A DNA stretch of 64,000 bases from Actinacidiphila yeochonensis CN732 (GCF_000745345.1 NZ_JQNR01000003.1:806001-870000); one strand, 5' to 3'; numbered from the stretch's first letter, positions 1-9,752 are shown. The notes: generated from the letters alone by a model not told the origin. Translations and numbers: made by a program.

Positions 1-405
1 CTCCCCCGCCGCCAGGGTGCGCAGGGCGCCCACCAGCAGCAGGTACTGCTGGACGGCGGGCTCGCCCTCGTGGTCGGTGAACCGCTCGGCGGTCTCCAGC
101 ATCGCGGTGCCGGAGGTGTACCGCTCGTAGTCGGTGACGATCGTGCCGCCGTAGGGGGCGATGGTCTCGCTCTGGGTGCACAGCGGCAGGCCGCGGCCCA
201 CCAGCTCCCCGCCGCGGGTGAAGAACTGCACGTCGACGTGGCTGAACGGCTCCAGCCGGGCGCCGAACTTCGACTTCGTGCGGCGGACCCCGCGGGCCAC
301 CGCCCGTACCCGGCCGTTGCGCCGGGTGAGCAGCGTGATGATCCGGTCCGCCTCGCCCAGCTTCTGGGTGCGCAGCACGATGCCGTCGTCGCGGAACAGG
401 GTCAT
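1..405 (-). CDS. recO: DNA repair protein RecO, N-terminal part (gene runs off the window)
   Basis: RecO works with RecF and RecR to load RecA at single-strand gaps and anneals SSB-coated strands in the cytoplasm. The first 135 codons are visible on the minus strand. They begin MTLFRDDGIVLRTQKLGEAD and continue through the basic stretch RRNGRVRAVARGVRR, the OB-fold N-terminal domain typical of RecO. The ATG at 405 is the natural start, because the family begins at this MxxxRDxGIVLR motif. The helical and zinc-binding C-terminal part lies beyond the window edge. The upstream gap to the TerB-like gene is filled by an 11-bp repeat array. Confidence 0.93.
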   Translation of the reverse strand, partial: MTLFRDDGIVLRTQKLGEADRIITLLTRRNGRVRAVARGVRRTKSKFGARLEPFSHVDVQFFTRGGELVGRGLPLCTQSETIAPYGGTIVTDYERYTSGTAMLETAERFTDHEGEPAVQQYLLLVGALRTLAAGE

Positions 406-448
406 GGCCCCATTCTCGCCCACCCGGGACCCCGCGCGGACCCGACCC

Positions 449-532
449 GGTCCGGGCCGGGTCCGGGCAGGGTCCGGGCAGGTCCGACCCGGTTCGGGCC
501 GGGTCCGGGCAGGCCGGGCCGGGTCCGGGCAG
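449..532. repeat. array of 11-bp direct repeats between the terB-like gene and recO
   Basis: Units with consensus GGTCCGGGCAG start at 449, 460, 471, 491, 502 and 522. Two 9-bp variant units, at 482 and 513, interrupt the phase. The array fills almost the whole gap between the 3' end of the TerB-like gene and the recO start. It has no reading-frame logic, since 11 is not a multiple of 3. It is one of four arrays of this period in the window. Confidence 0.85.
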
Positions 533-556
533 GTCCGGGTCCGCGGCGCGGAGGGG

Positions 557-1258
557 TCAGGAGGTGGTGGCGGCGGCGCGCAGCAACCGGTCGATGTCGT
601 CGGTGTGCAGCGACAGGCAGCGGCCCACCGCCTCCAGGACGTCCCGCTCGGCGGGCAGGTAGGGGCCGTCGGCCAGCGCGATGTGGGCGCCCTGGAGGAG
701 GACCCGCTCGCGGCCCTGGGGGGCCAGGTGGTCGGCCAGCGGCTCCAGCGCCTCGTGGAGCTCGATCGACAGCCAGCTGCCGCACCCGTCGACGGCCTCG
801 GCGAAGGAGTCCGGGCCCAGCTCGTCGGACCGCCGGAAGCGGCCTTCGTCGGCGACGATCGCCGCGAGCAGGCCGAGCAGCTGGTCCTCGGTGCAGTCGG
901 TGAAGCCGGCCGCCCGCACCGCGCCCACCGCCGCGTCGCGGGTGGGCCGGGCGGAGGCGCCGCCGGCGGTCAGCACGGCCAGCGCCACGGTGTGCACGGC
1001 GTCCCGCAGCATGGCCGAGAAGCGCGCGGTGGTGGGGCAGACCAGCACCTCGGGGCCGTACTGCCGGTGGCAGGCGGCGCACTCCACGACGGTGCCGGCC
1101 GGGCCGCGGTCGAGCAGCGGCACGTTGAGGACGGTCAGTCTGCGGGTGCCCGTCCTGCGGTGGTAAGCGCGGTCACCGCCGCACTCGGGGCAGTAGAACT
1201 CACCGTCGTCCTCGGTGTGCCAGGACGTGCGCACACCCCAGACCCTCGTCAGCTTCAT
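557..1258 (-). CDS. TerB-like protein with N-terminal zinc ribbon
   Basis: A 233-residue cytoplasmic protein. The N-terminus carries two CxxC pairs (Cys23/Cys26 and Cys60/Cys63) that can form a zinc ribbon. The rest is a helical TerB-like domain rich in acidic and Leu/Ala residues. TerB-family proteins are linked to tellurite resistance and stress signalling at membranes, but no partner ter genes are nearby, so the actual role here is unknown. The start at MKLTRVWG is chosen because GGAGG lies 5 nt upstream; a longer frame to 1387 lacks such a site. It is probably a stand-alone gene, with repeat arrays on both sides. Confidence 0.75.
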   Translation of the reverse strand: MKLTRVWGVRTSWHTEDDGEFYCPECGGDRAYHRRTGTRRLTVLNVPLLDRGPAGTVVECAACHRQYGPEVLVCPTTARFSAMLRDAVHTVALAVLTAGGASARPTRDAAVGAVRAAGFTDCTEDQLLGLLAAIVADEGRFRRSDELGPDSFAEAVDGCGSWLSIELHEALEPLADHLAPQGRERVLLQGAHIALADGPYLPAERDVLEAVGRCLSLHTDDIDRLLRAAATTS

Positions 1259-1678
1259 CGCACCCTCCGGCCGTCCTCGTCCCGGTACGCACCCGTGCCG
1301 GCCCGCGCACGCGCGAGAACGGCCCAGACCGAATCGGCCGGGACGCCGGGACACGGCCACGGTGCCGTACAGCGTGATGTTAGCCACACTGGTGAGGCCC
1401 AGTCAGTACCGCGTACGGGGGCAATTCGCCACCGGAACGCGACGGGAGGGGTGTTCGGCGCCGACCGGGGAGCCGCCGAGGGGCGGTTCGGGAACCGGTC
1501 CGAGCCCGGCCGGGGGCCGGGCGGGGGCCGCTCCCGGACCGTTCGGGGCCGCTCCGGGGCCGGGTCGGGGCCGGGTCGGGAACTGGTCGCAGCCGGCTCC
1601 CGACCCGTGCGGAACGGGCCGAAGCCCGCCCAGAGCCTGCGCAGAACCGGGCCGCTATCGGCCCGGAACGGCGCGTCA
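1259..1678. other. 420-bp intergenic region holding a long 11-bp periodic array
   Basis: No convincing gene is present. From 1464 to about 1617 the sequence reads as consecutive 11-bp units, for example GTTCGGGAACC at 1486, GGTCCGAGCCC at 1497, GTTCGGGGCCG at 1541, GGTCGGGGCCG at 1563 and GGTCGGGAACT at 1574. Decayed units can be followed to about 1672. The part nearest the TerB-like gene (1259-1460) should hold its promoter, but I see no clear box. Confidence 0.7.
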
Positions 1679-1721
1679 CCAGCTCAGGGCCTGGTCAGGT
1701 CTTGACCAGGCCCTGAGCTGG
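1679..1721 (-). terminator. strong perfect hairpin downstream of leuA
   Basis: A 19-bp perfect inverted repeat (arms 1679-1697 and 1703-1721, left arm CCAGCTCAGGGCCTGGTCA) encloses a 5-nt loop. There is no U-tract. It lies 200 nt beyond the leuA stop, and perfect GC-rich stems without U-tracts are common terminators in Streptomyces. Being symmetrical, it could also stop transcription from the left. Confidence 0.75.
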
Positions 1722-1920
1722 CGGCCTGCTGGGAAACCCGCTCAGAACGCGCACGGCTCGCGCGGAACCCGGTCGGGGCCCTGACGGAGCCGTGGCGGAG
1801 CCGGTCGGCGGCCGGGCCGCGCGGGGGCGCGGTGCGGCCGCCGGGACCGGGCCCGGCCGTCCGCCCGCGGGATCGCCGGCGGCGGACGGCGTGGGGCCCG
1901 GAAACCACCCGGGCGTGCGA

Positions 1921-3839
<1,919 letters not shown>

Positions 3840-3846
3840 GACCCTG

Positions 3847-3852
3847 ACCTTA
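3847..3852 (-). promoter_or_regulatory. -10 box for the leuA leader transcript
   Basis: TAAGGT on the minus strand, followed by 7 nt and the leader-peptide ATG. This is the spacing expected when transcription starts at or next to the start codon. No clear -35 box was identified. Confidence 0.5.
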
Positions 3853-3931
3853 GCCCACTCCCTTCGCGCCGCCGCACCCGGTGGGCCGTTCCTCTCAGCA
3901 TGCAAGACGGCCGGACGTCCACCTCGGGGCT

Positions 3932-3995
3932 GGGAATTCCCCCCATCTCGTGGTGTGAGCCAGGAATCAGTGACACTGAGTGCTGCGAATGTCAC
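3932..3995. promoter_or_regulatory. possible operators upstream of the M4 protease gene
   Basis: Two dyads lie in the divergent leuA/protease gap. One is a perfect 10-bp palindrome GGGAATTCCC at 3932-3941. The other is an inverted repeat GTGACA/TGTCAC with arms at 3970-3975 and 3990-3995, ending 9 nt before the protease ATG. Either could be a binding site for a regulator of the protease; no known box was recognised. Confidence 0.3.
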
Positions 3996-4004
3996 AGTGC
4001 GCGT

Positions 4005-5123
4005 ATGGGAGTTTTCTGCACGATCGTACCGCCGCACATCCTCGACCGACTGGCCCGTTCGGCCGACGGCGAGCTGGCCGCGACCGCCCGCCACACCCTG
4101 GAGCACGACGCCAGGCACCGCACCCGGCGCGGGCTGACGGCGTCCGTCGGCCCGGCCGGGGCCGCCGCCGCCGGCGCCGCCAAGGCCCTCACCGACCAGC
4201 CCGTGCGCTCCATCTACGACGCCCGCCACCGGGACGACCTCCCCGGGCACGAGGTGCGCGTCGAGGGCTCCGCCGCGGTGAAGGACGTCAGCGTCAACCG
4301 CGCCTACGACGGCCTGGGCGACACGTTCCAGACCTACCTCAAGGCGTACGGCCGCCACTCGGTGGACGGGCGCGGGCTGCCCCTCGTCGCGAGCGTCCAC
4401 TACCTGAAGGGCTACGACAACGCCTTCTGGGACGGCGAGCAGATGGTCTTCGGGGACGGCGACGGCCGGGTCTTCCTCGACTTCACCATCCCCATCGACG
4501 TCATCGGCCACGAACTCACCCACGGCGTCACGCAGTACACCGCGAACCTCACCTACCAGGGGCAGTCCGGCGCGCTCAACGAGTCGGTCTCGGACGTCTT
4601 CGGCAGCCTCGTCAAGCAGTTCACCCTCGGCCAGACCGCCGACGAGGCCGACTGGCTGATCGGCGCCGGGCTGCTCGCGCCGGGCATCAACGGCGTGGCG
4701 CTGCGCTCCATGAAGGCGCCCGGCACCGCGTACGACGACCCGCACCTGGGCAAGGACCCGCAGCCGGCCACGATGGCCGGCTACGTGGACGGCCCGGACG
4801 ACAACGGCGGCGTCCACACCAACTCGGGCATCCCCAACCACGCGTTCTACCTGGTGGCTTCGGCGCTCGGCGGCAACGCGTGGGAGCGCGCCGGGCAGAT
4901 CTGGTACGACACCCTGACCGGCGGCTCGCTCGACCCGGACGTGGACTTCACCGGTTTCGCCGCGGCCACCACCGCCGCCGCGCAGGACCGTTACGGTGAC
5001 GGCGCCGAGGTCCAGGCCGTCCGCGCGGCGTGGACCACGGTCGGCGTGACGTCGGGGGCGGCGAAGGCGGCGGCCTCCGAGCTTCCCGGGCAGCAGACGG
5101 GGCAGCAGACCCAGCAGGCGTAG
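4005..5123 (+). CDS. M4 family metallopeptidase, protealysin type
   Basis: A 372-residue zinc endopeptidase of the thermolysin family. The short N-terminal segment (residues 1-20, with CTIVPPHILDRLA) matches the small protealysin-type propeptide rather than the long thermolysin one, and there is no signal peptide. HELTH at 169-173 supplies two zinc ligands and the catalytic Glu170. NESVSD at 192-197 supplies Glu193. The C-terminal Ala/Gln-rich tail is short. The ATG at 4005 starts exactly at the propeptide; an upstream frame extension lacks homology-like features. The emfourin-type inhibitor gene downstream is its likely partner. Protealysin-like enzymes can be intracellular or exported without a classical signal. 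Confidence 0.93.
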   Translation: MGVFCTIVPPHILDRLARSADGELAATARHTLEHDARHRTRRGLTASVGPAGAAAAGAAKALTDQPVRSIYDARHRDDLPGHEVRVEGSAAVKDVSVNRAYDGLGDTFQTYLKAYGRHSVDGRGLPLVASVHYLKGYDNAFWDGEQMVFGDGDGRVFLDFTIPIDVIGHELTHGVTQYTANLTYQGQSGALNESVSDVFGSLVKQFTLGQTADEADWLIGAGLLAPGINGVALRSMKAPGTAYDDPHLGKDPQPATMAGYVDGPDDNGGVHTNSGIPNHAFYLVASALGGNAWERAGQIWYDTLTGGSLDPDVDFTGFAAATTAAAQDRYGDGAEVQAVRAAWTTVGVTSGAAKAAASELPGQQTGQQTQQA

Positions 5124-5149
5124 CGCGCGGCGCGGACACGCGGGGCGGG

Positions 5150-5200
5150 TGGAGCCGGGGCGGGTGCGGCATCGGGCGGTGGAGCGAAGTCGTCCGTACG
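5150..5200 (+). other. possible relic of the emfourin gene 5' end after the protease gene
   Basis: The 19-bp GCGGGTGCGGCATCGGGCG at 5160-5178 is repeated exactly at 6009-6027, just before the emfourin start. The bases after the left copy can be read as WSEVVRT, resembling the inhibitor's start MRIEVVRSGG. This suggests that the inhibitor once followed the protease directly and that the PfpI gene now sits between the two copies. Confidence 0.45.
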
Positions 5201-5239
5201 CGGCTCCGCCCCACCGCCCGCCCTGCCGCGCCCCGACGG

Positions 5240-5806
5240 CTACGCGGCCGGGGCGGACTTCCGCAGTACCTCGATGAACGCCCGCATCCACGTCGGGTGG
5301 TCGGGCCAGGCCCGCGCGGAGACCAGCGTGCCGTCCACGACCCCGTCGCCGTCCTCGTACCGCGCGCCGGCCGCCGTGACGTCCGGCTCCAGCGCCGGAT
5401 AGGCGGCCGTACGGTGGCCGCCGAGCACCCCGGCGGCGCCCGGGATCAGCGGACCGTGGCAGATCTGCGCGACCGGTTTGCCCTCCGTGAAGAAGTGGGC
5501 CACGATCCGCCGCAGCCGAGGGTCGTTGCGCAGGTACTCGGGTGCGCGGCCGCCCGGGATCACCAACGCGGCGTAGTCCGCCGGGTCGACGTCGTCGAAG
5601 CCGAGGTCCGCGGGCCAGGTGTAGCCGGGCTTCTCCGTGTAGGTGTCGAAGCCGTCGACGAAGTCGTGCACCACGAACTGGAGCGTCTTACGGGTCGGCG
5701 CGGCCACCTCCACCGCGTAGCCCTCCTCCAGCAAGCGCTGGTAGGGATAGAGCACTTCCAGGGATTCCCCGGCGTCCCCGGTCACCAGAAGGATCTTCAC
5801 CGCCAT
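5240..5806 (-). CDS. DJ-1/PfpI family protein
   Basis: A 188-residue class I glutamine-amidotransferase-like protein. The nucleophile elbow QICHGP places the conserved cysteine at Cys116, followed by His117. The N-terminal beta-alpha-beta (MAVKILLVTGDAGESLEVLYP) carries the conserved Glu region. Family members act as cysteine peptidases, deglycases or chaperones; the substrate cannot be told from sequence. It is transcribed against both neighbours and interrupts what is usually a protease-inhibitor pair. The ATG at 5806 is the only start that gives the family N-terminus. Confidence 0.85.
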   Translation of the reverse strand: MAVKILLVTGDAGESLEVLYPYQRLLEEGYAVEVAAPTRKTLQFVVHDFVDGFDTYTEKPGYTWPADLGFDDVDPADYAALVIPGGRAPEYLRNDPRLRRIVAHFFTEGKPVAQICHGPLIPGAAGVLGGHRTAAYPALEPDVTAAGARYEDGDGVVDGTLVSARAWPDHPTWMRAFIEVLRKSAPAA

Positions 5807-6040
5807 CGTCCGGTCCCTTCCTTCAGCCCGGCACGCCGGTCCGGCGTGCTCCTCCCACCATGCCCCACTCCGCACTCCGGAATCGGGACGGCTCCACTTT
5901 CGGCTGATCCCGGGGCAGCGGTCCCTCCGTATCGCCTCCGTCGGTGCGAGACTCGGAGCCCAGGAGGCAGTCGGCCGCCGGGCTTCCCGGGCGGCGCAGC
6001 CGGGCGAGGCGGGTGCGGCATCGGGCGAGGAGTGGACGGG

Positions 6041-6307
6041 ATGCGTATCGAGGTGGTCCGCTCCGGCGGGTTCGCGGGGCTGGTCCGGCGGTCCGCGCTG
6101 GAGACGGCGGACCAGCCTGACGGCTCCCGGCTGGCCGCCCTCGCCCAGGCCGCGCTCGCCCCGCACCCCTCGGCCGCGGGCCGCCCGGTCCCGGACGGCT
6201 TCACCTACCGGATCACCGCGGGCGGTTCGACCGCGGTCGTCGCCGAGCCCGATCTCACGGACACGCAGCGGCTGCTGGTGCGGATGGTGCTGGGCGAGGA
6301 GGCGTAA
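6041..6307 (+). CDS. emfourin-type inhibitor of protealysin-like protease
   Basis: An 88-residue cytoplasmic protein beginning MRIEVVRSGGFAGL, the N-terminal pattern of emfourin inhibitors. These are encoded next to protealysin-type M4 proteases and block them in a slow, tight-binding manner. GAGGAG lies 8 nt before the ATG. The partner protease ends 0.9 kb upstream on the same strand, with the PfpI gene between them in opposite orientation. Its own promoter must therefore lie in the 234-bp gap 5807-6040, or readthrough must cross the antisense gene. Assignment rests on the N-terminal motif, length and context. Confidence 0.82.
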   Translation: MRIEVVRSGGFAGLVRRSALETADQPDGSRLAALAQAALAPHPSAAGRPVPDGFTYRITAGGSTAVVAEPDLTDTQRLLVRMVLGEEA

Positions 6308-6373
6308 CCCCGCGTGCCCGGCTGCGGGCTGCCGACAACCGGCCGGACGGGGCGCCAGCGGGTCGAACGGGGT

Positions 6374-6772
6374 TCAGCGGGCGCGGCGGGGCTTGGACGG
6401 CGCCGGGCCGGGCCGGTCGGCGCGGGTGCGGCGGGGCTTGGACGGCGCCGGGCCGGGCCGGTCGGCGCGGATGCGGCGGGAGAGGCGGTCGTCCAGGCCC
6501 GCCCGGAGCGCGGCCTTGTGCAGCGAGCGCAGGGCCAGCAGCAGGAAACCCGCGTCGTCCAGGTAGATCGGGTCGGGCAGCAGGTCCACCGGGCAGACCA
6601 GGTAGATCAGCGAGCCCCAGAAGAGCGCCTTGCTCGACAGCGGGATCTGCGAGGAGCGCAGCAGCCTGCGGGCGCCCACCAGCCGGAACGCCAGCCGCAC
6701 CGCCAGCACCAGGGTGGCCAGCGCGAGCACCCCGGCCACCACCAGCAGCACCTTCACGTCGCCTTGGTGCAC
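6374..6772 (-). CDS. YkvA-like (DUF1232) small membrane protein
   Basis: A 132-residue protein. Residues about 7-30 form a hydrophobic helix (VKVLLVVAGVLALATLVLAV). The DUF1232 core follows, with SKALFWGSLIYLVCPVDLLPD typical of YkvA-like proteins. The function of the family is unknown. The GTG at 6772 is selected because GGAGG stands 6 nt upstream. The C-terminus holds a 15-residue tandem duplication (RADRPGPAPSKPRRT repeated) encoded by a 45-bp DNA repeat, giving a basic Pro-rich tail. It converges with the emfourin gene. Confidence 0.75.
   Translation of the reverse strand: MHQGDVKVLLVVAGVLALATLVLAVRLAFRLVGARRLLRSSQIPLSSKALFWGSLIYLVCPVDLLPDPIYLDDAGFLLLALRSLHKAALRAGLDDRLSRRIRADRPGPAPSKPRRTRADRPGPAPSKPRRAR
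6381..6470. repeat. 45-bp in-frame tandem duplication at the 3' end of the YkvA-like gene
   Basis: Units 6381-6425 and 6426-6470 differ at only one base. They encode two copies of a 15-residue Arg/Pro/Lys-rich segment at the protein C-terminus. Near identity points to a recent slippage or unequal exchange. Confidence 0.9.
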
Positions 6773-7047
6773 CTCGTCCCTCCCCGGTGGACACCGCTTC
6801 CGTCGAAGGGCTCCTACCCCGCATCGGACGCCGCGTGCCCGATCCCGGCGGCGAGCCCCCCGTACGCGCGGGCCGGGAGGCCGAGGCACCGCGCCAACGG
6901 GGCGGGCCGGGACGGGACGTGGCAGGACGCGGCAGGGTGACGGAGCCGGGTCCCGCCCCCTCGGAGGCGCACGGAAGCACTCCGAAGCACTCCGAGAACC
7001 GGGAAGGGGCGGAGAGCGGACGGCGGGACCCGGGATCCGGCAGGGCC

Positions 7048-8490
7048 TCAGCCCGCCGACACGGCCGCGTCCTCCGGTGCGGCGGCGGGTCGGTGCCCGG
7101 CCCCGGCGTCGCCGCCCGGCGTGGGGCGGTGGACGGTGAGGAAGACCAGGACGCCGCCCACGAGCGCGGCCAGGGCCGAGGCCAGGAAGATCCGGTCGAG
7201 CCCGGAGGCGTAGGCCGCGCGGACCCCGCCGCCGTGGCTGACGACGTGGCGCATCCGGGAGGTGAACACCGAACCGAACAGGGCGATGCCCAGGCTCATG
7301 CCGAGTTGGCGGAAGGTGTTGACGGCGCCGCCGGCCATGCCCGCGCGGTTCGCCGGGACCGCGTCGACGGCGGTGGAGACCAGCACCGGCGTGGCCAGGC
7401 CGACCCCGACGCCGATCACGGCGAGGCCGGCGATCAGCGAGGTCGCGTGCGAACCGGCCGACACCGACTGCCAGAGCACGGCCGCACCGGCGCCGATCAG
7501 CACCAGCCCGCCGCCGATCGGCAGCGCCGGCGCGAACCGGTGGCTGTGCTTGCCGGCGACGGCCGCGGCCACGAACGCCGCACCCGCCAGCGGCATCAGC
7601 GCCAGGCCGCCGCGGATCGGGCTGAGGCCCAGCACGTTCTGGAGCCACAGGGAGACGTACACCAGCCCGCCGAACGCGCCCGCCTGGTAGAGCAGGGCGC
7701 CGCCGAGCAGCCCGGAGAAGGTGGGACGGCGCAGCAGGGACAGGTCGAGCATGGGGTGCGAGGTCATCAGCTCGGCGACCACGAAGGCCGCGGCGGCCAC
7801 CCCGGCCAGCACGAACGCGATGACCGTCAGCGAGTCGGTCCAGCCGTGGTCGCCGCCGCGCATCAGCGCGTAGGTGAGCGCCGCGGCGGCCACGGTGAAG
7901 GTGACCGCGCCCGGGACGTCCAGCCGCCCCGCCCCCCGCCGCCCGGCGGGCAGCACCCGCAGGGTGAGGACGACGGCGACCACCGCGATCGGCAGGTTGA
8001 CCAGGAAGATCGCCTGCCAGCCGATGCCCTGGGTGAGCAGCCCGCCGAGCACCGGGCCGAGCGCGGCCGCGGCACCGTTGACCGCGCCCCAGACGCCGAA
8101 GGCCATACCGCGGTCGCGGCCCTGGTAGGTCGCGGCCACCAGCCCGGCCGAGGTGGCGAACATCGCCGCGCCGCCGACTCCCTGCACCGCCCGCGCGGTG
8201 ATCAGCGCGGCCGCGTTCGGGGAGAGCGCGGCCGCCAGCGAGGCGAGCGCGAAGACGGCCAGGCCGATCGCGTACAGCCGCCGGTGCCCGAACAGGTCGG
8301 CGAGCGACCCGGCGGCGAGCAGCAGCGCGGCCAGCGCGAGGGCGTACATGTCCATCACCCACTGGAGGGAGGAGAAGGACGCGTGGAGGTCGGACGCCAT
8401 GCTCGGCAGGGCGACGTTCACGATGGTGACGTCGACCAGCAGGATGAAGGCGCCCAGGCATATCGCCACCAGGGGCAGCCACTTGCGCAT
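7048..8490 (-). CDS. DHA2-type (EmrB/QacA) MFS efflux transporter
   Basis: A 480-residue protein with about 14 hydrophobic segments. It starts MRKWLPLVAICLGAFILLVDVTIVNVALP, the D-x-T-I-V-N-V-A-L-P motif of drug:proton antiporter family 2. Motif A-like LADLFGHRR is seen near residue 65 and a motif C-like GPVLGG near 145. Such pumps export drugs or amino-acid-related compounds by proton antiport. GGAG lies 8 nt before the ATG. The double-domain Lrp regulator is divergent across a 216-bp gap and is the likely regulator. The hydrophilic C-terminus is Ala/Pro rich. Confidence 0.9.
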   Translation of the reverse strand: MRKWLPLVAICLGAFILLVDVTIVNVALPSMASDLHASFSSLQWVMDMYALALAALLLAAGSLADLFGHRRLYAIGLAVFALASLAAALSPNAAALITARAVQGVGGAAMFATSAGLVAATYQGRDRGMAFGVWGAVNGAAAALGPVLGGLLTQGIGWQAIFLVNLPIAVVAVVLTLRVLPAGRRGAGRLDVPGAVTFTVAAAALTYALMRGGDHGWTDSLTVIAFVLAGVAAAAFVVAELMTSHPMLDLSLLRRPTFSGLLGGALLYQAGAFGGLVYVSLWLQNVLGLSPIRGGLALMPLAGAAFVAAAVAGKHSHRFAPALPIGGGLVLIGAGAAVLWQSVSAGSHATSLIAGLAVIGVGVGLATPVLVSTAVDAVPANRAGMAGGAVNTFRQLGMSLGIALFGSVFTSRMRHVVSHGGGVRAAYASGLDRIFLASALAALVGGVLVFLTVHRPTPGGDAGAGHRPAAAPEDAAVSAG

Positions 8491-8510
8491 GGATGGGACT
8501 CCGTTCCGGA

Positions 8511-8540
8511 GGAGAGGCGGGGAGAGGCGGGGAGAGGCGC
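8511..8540. repeat. 10-bp triplicate in the MFS/Lrp divergent promoter region
   Basis: Three consecutive units GGAGAGGCGG, GGAGAGGCGG and GGAGAGGCGC. They stand immediately upstream of the transporter's ribosome binding site, so on the minus strand they belong to its 5' untranslated region or promoter. Confidence 0.75.
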
Positions 8541-8694
8541 GGCGGGCACGTCGGGGGCCGCCGGGTGCCCGCGAGGTCGTGGGAGAGGGCGCGGCCGGGT
8601 CCGGCGGGGCGTTGCGGCCGCGCGTCCAACTGTCCGGGACACCGGCCCCTCACCCGCAGCCGGCGGACCCCGGGCGGCGGAATCCGACACAGGC

Positions 8695-8700
8695 TAGCGT
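8695..8700 (+). promoter_or_regulatory. -10 box of a leaderless Lrp-type regulator gene
   Basis: TAGCGT followed by 6 nt and a GTG codon, with no Shine-Dalgarno sequence. The geometry supports transcription starting at the GTG at 8707. Confidence 0.5.
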
Positions 8701-8706
8701 GGTGTG

Positions 8707-9741
8707 GTGAAAAACGTCCTGCCGTGGGCGCCGCTGGCGGTTCTCGACCTCCTGGACCGCCGCGTCCTGCACGCCCTCCAGATCGACGGACGGGTGTCCT
8801 TCGCCCGGATCGGCGAGGTGCTCGGGGTCTCCGACCAGACGATCGCCCGCCGCTACGCCCGGCTGCGCCGGGACGGTGTCGCCCGGGTACTGGGCCTGAC
8901 CGACCCGCTGCGGATCGGGCTGACCCCGTGGCTGGTACGGGTGCGCTGCACCCCGGACGCCGCCGCGTCGGTCGGCGAGGCACTGGCCCGGCGCACCGAC
9001 ACCCGCTGGGTGAGCCTGATCTCGGGGGGCACGGAGATCTCCTGCACCATGCAGTCGGAGGCGCCCGGGCAGGGCTCGTCGCTGCTGCTCCAGAAGCTGC
9101 CGCGCACCCCCCGGGTGGTGCAGGTGGACGCGCACGCGATGCTGCACGTCTTCTTCGGCCAGGACCTCAGCCCGGTCAGCCGGCTGGGACCGCTCACCGA
9201 CGACGAGGCGGCGGCGCTGGTGTCGCCGGACGCCCCGAGCCAGCGGCCCGCCGAGGCCGCCGAGCCCTTCCCGCTGGACGACGGCGACCGCCGGATGCTC
9301 GACCTGCTGTCGGTGGACGGCCGCGCGCCGGCCGCCGAACTGGCCGCCGCCACCGGCTGGTCGCAGACCACGGTGCGCCGCAGGCTGGCCCAGCTGCGCT
9401 CGTCCGGCGCGCTCTACTTCGACGTGGACGTCGAGACGGACCGGCTCGGCCCGGAGCTGCGGGCGGGGCTGTGGCTGGAGGTGGAGCCGGCCCGGCTGGC
9501 CGAGGTGGGCCGGGCGCTGGCCGAGCACGAGGAGGTCGCGTTCGCGGCGGCCACCACCGGCACCGCGAACGTCTACGCGGCGGTCACCTGCCAGGGCCCC
9601 GGCGCGCTCTACCGCTACCTGACCGGCCCGGTGGCGGCGCTGCCGGGCATCCGCCGCACCGAGACCGCGCCGATCCTGCGGGTGCTCAAGGGCGCCGGGC
9701 CGCGCGCCGACGTCCGGCGCGCGGAGCGCCCGGCCCGCTGA
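8707..9741 (+). CDS. Lrp/AsnC family regulator with two HTH-ligand modules
   Basis: A 344-residue regulator, about twice the usual Lrp length (about 150). Two AsnC-type winged-helix domains are visible. One is near residues 10-55 (LDRRVLHALQIDGRVSFARIG) and a second near 195-240 (LDDGDRRMLDLLSVDGRAPA). Each is followed by a RAM-like ligand domain. Such fused Lrp proteins bind amino acids or related metabolites. The divergent DHA2 exporter is the natural target. Two adjacent GTG codons are possible starts; 8707 fits the leaderless -10 box. Confidence 0.88.
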   Translation: MKNVLPWAPLAVLDLLDRRVLHALQIDGRVSFARIGEVLGVSDQTIARRYARLRRDGVARVLGLTDPLRIGLTPWLVRVRCTPDAAASVGEALARRTDTRWVSLISGGTEISCTMQSEAPGQGSSLLLQKLPRTPRVVQVDAHAMLHVFFGQDLSPVSRLGPLTDDEAAALVSPDAPSQRPAEAAEPFPLDDGDRRMLDLLSVDGRAPAAELAAATGWSQTTVRRRLAQLRSSGALYFDVDVETDRLGPELRAGLWLEVEPARLAEVGRALAEHEEVAFAAATTGTANVYAAVTCQGPGALYRYLTGPVAALPGIRRTETAPILRVLKGAGPRADVRRAERPAR

Positions 9742-9752
9742 CCGGGAACGCC

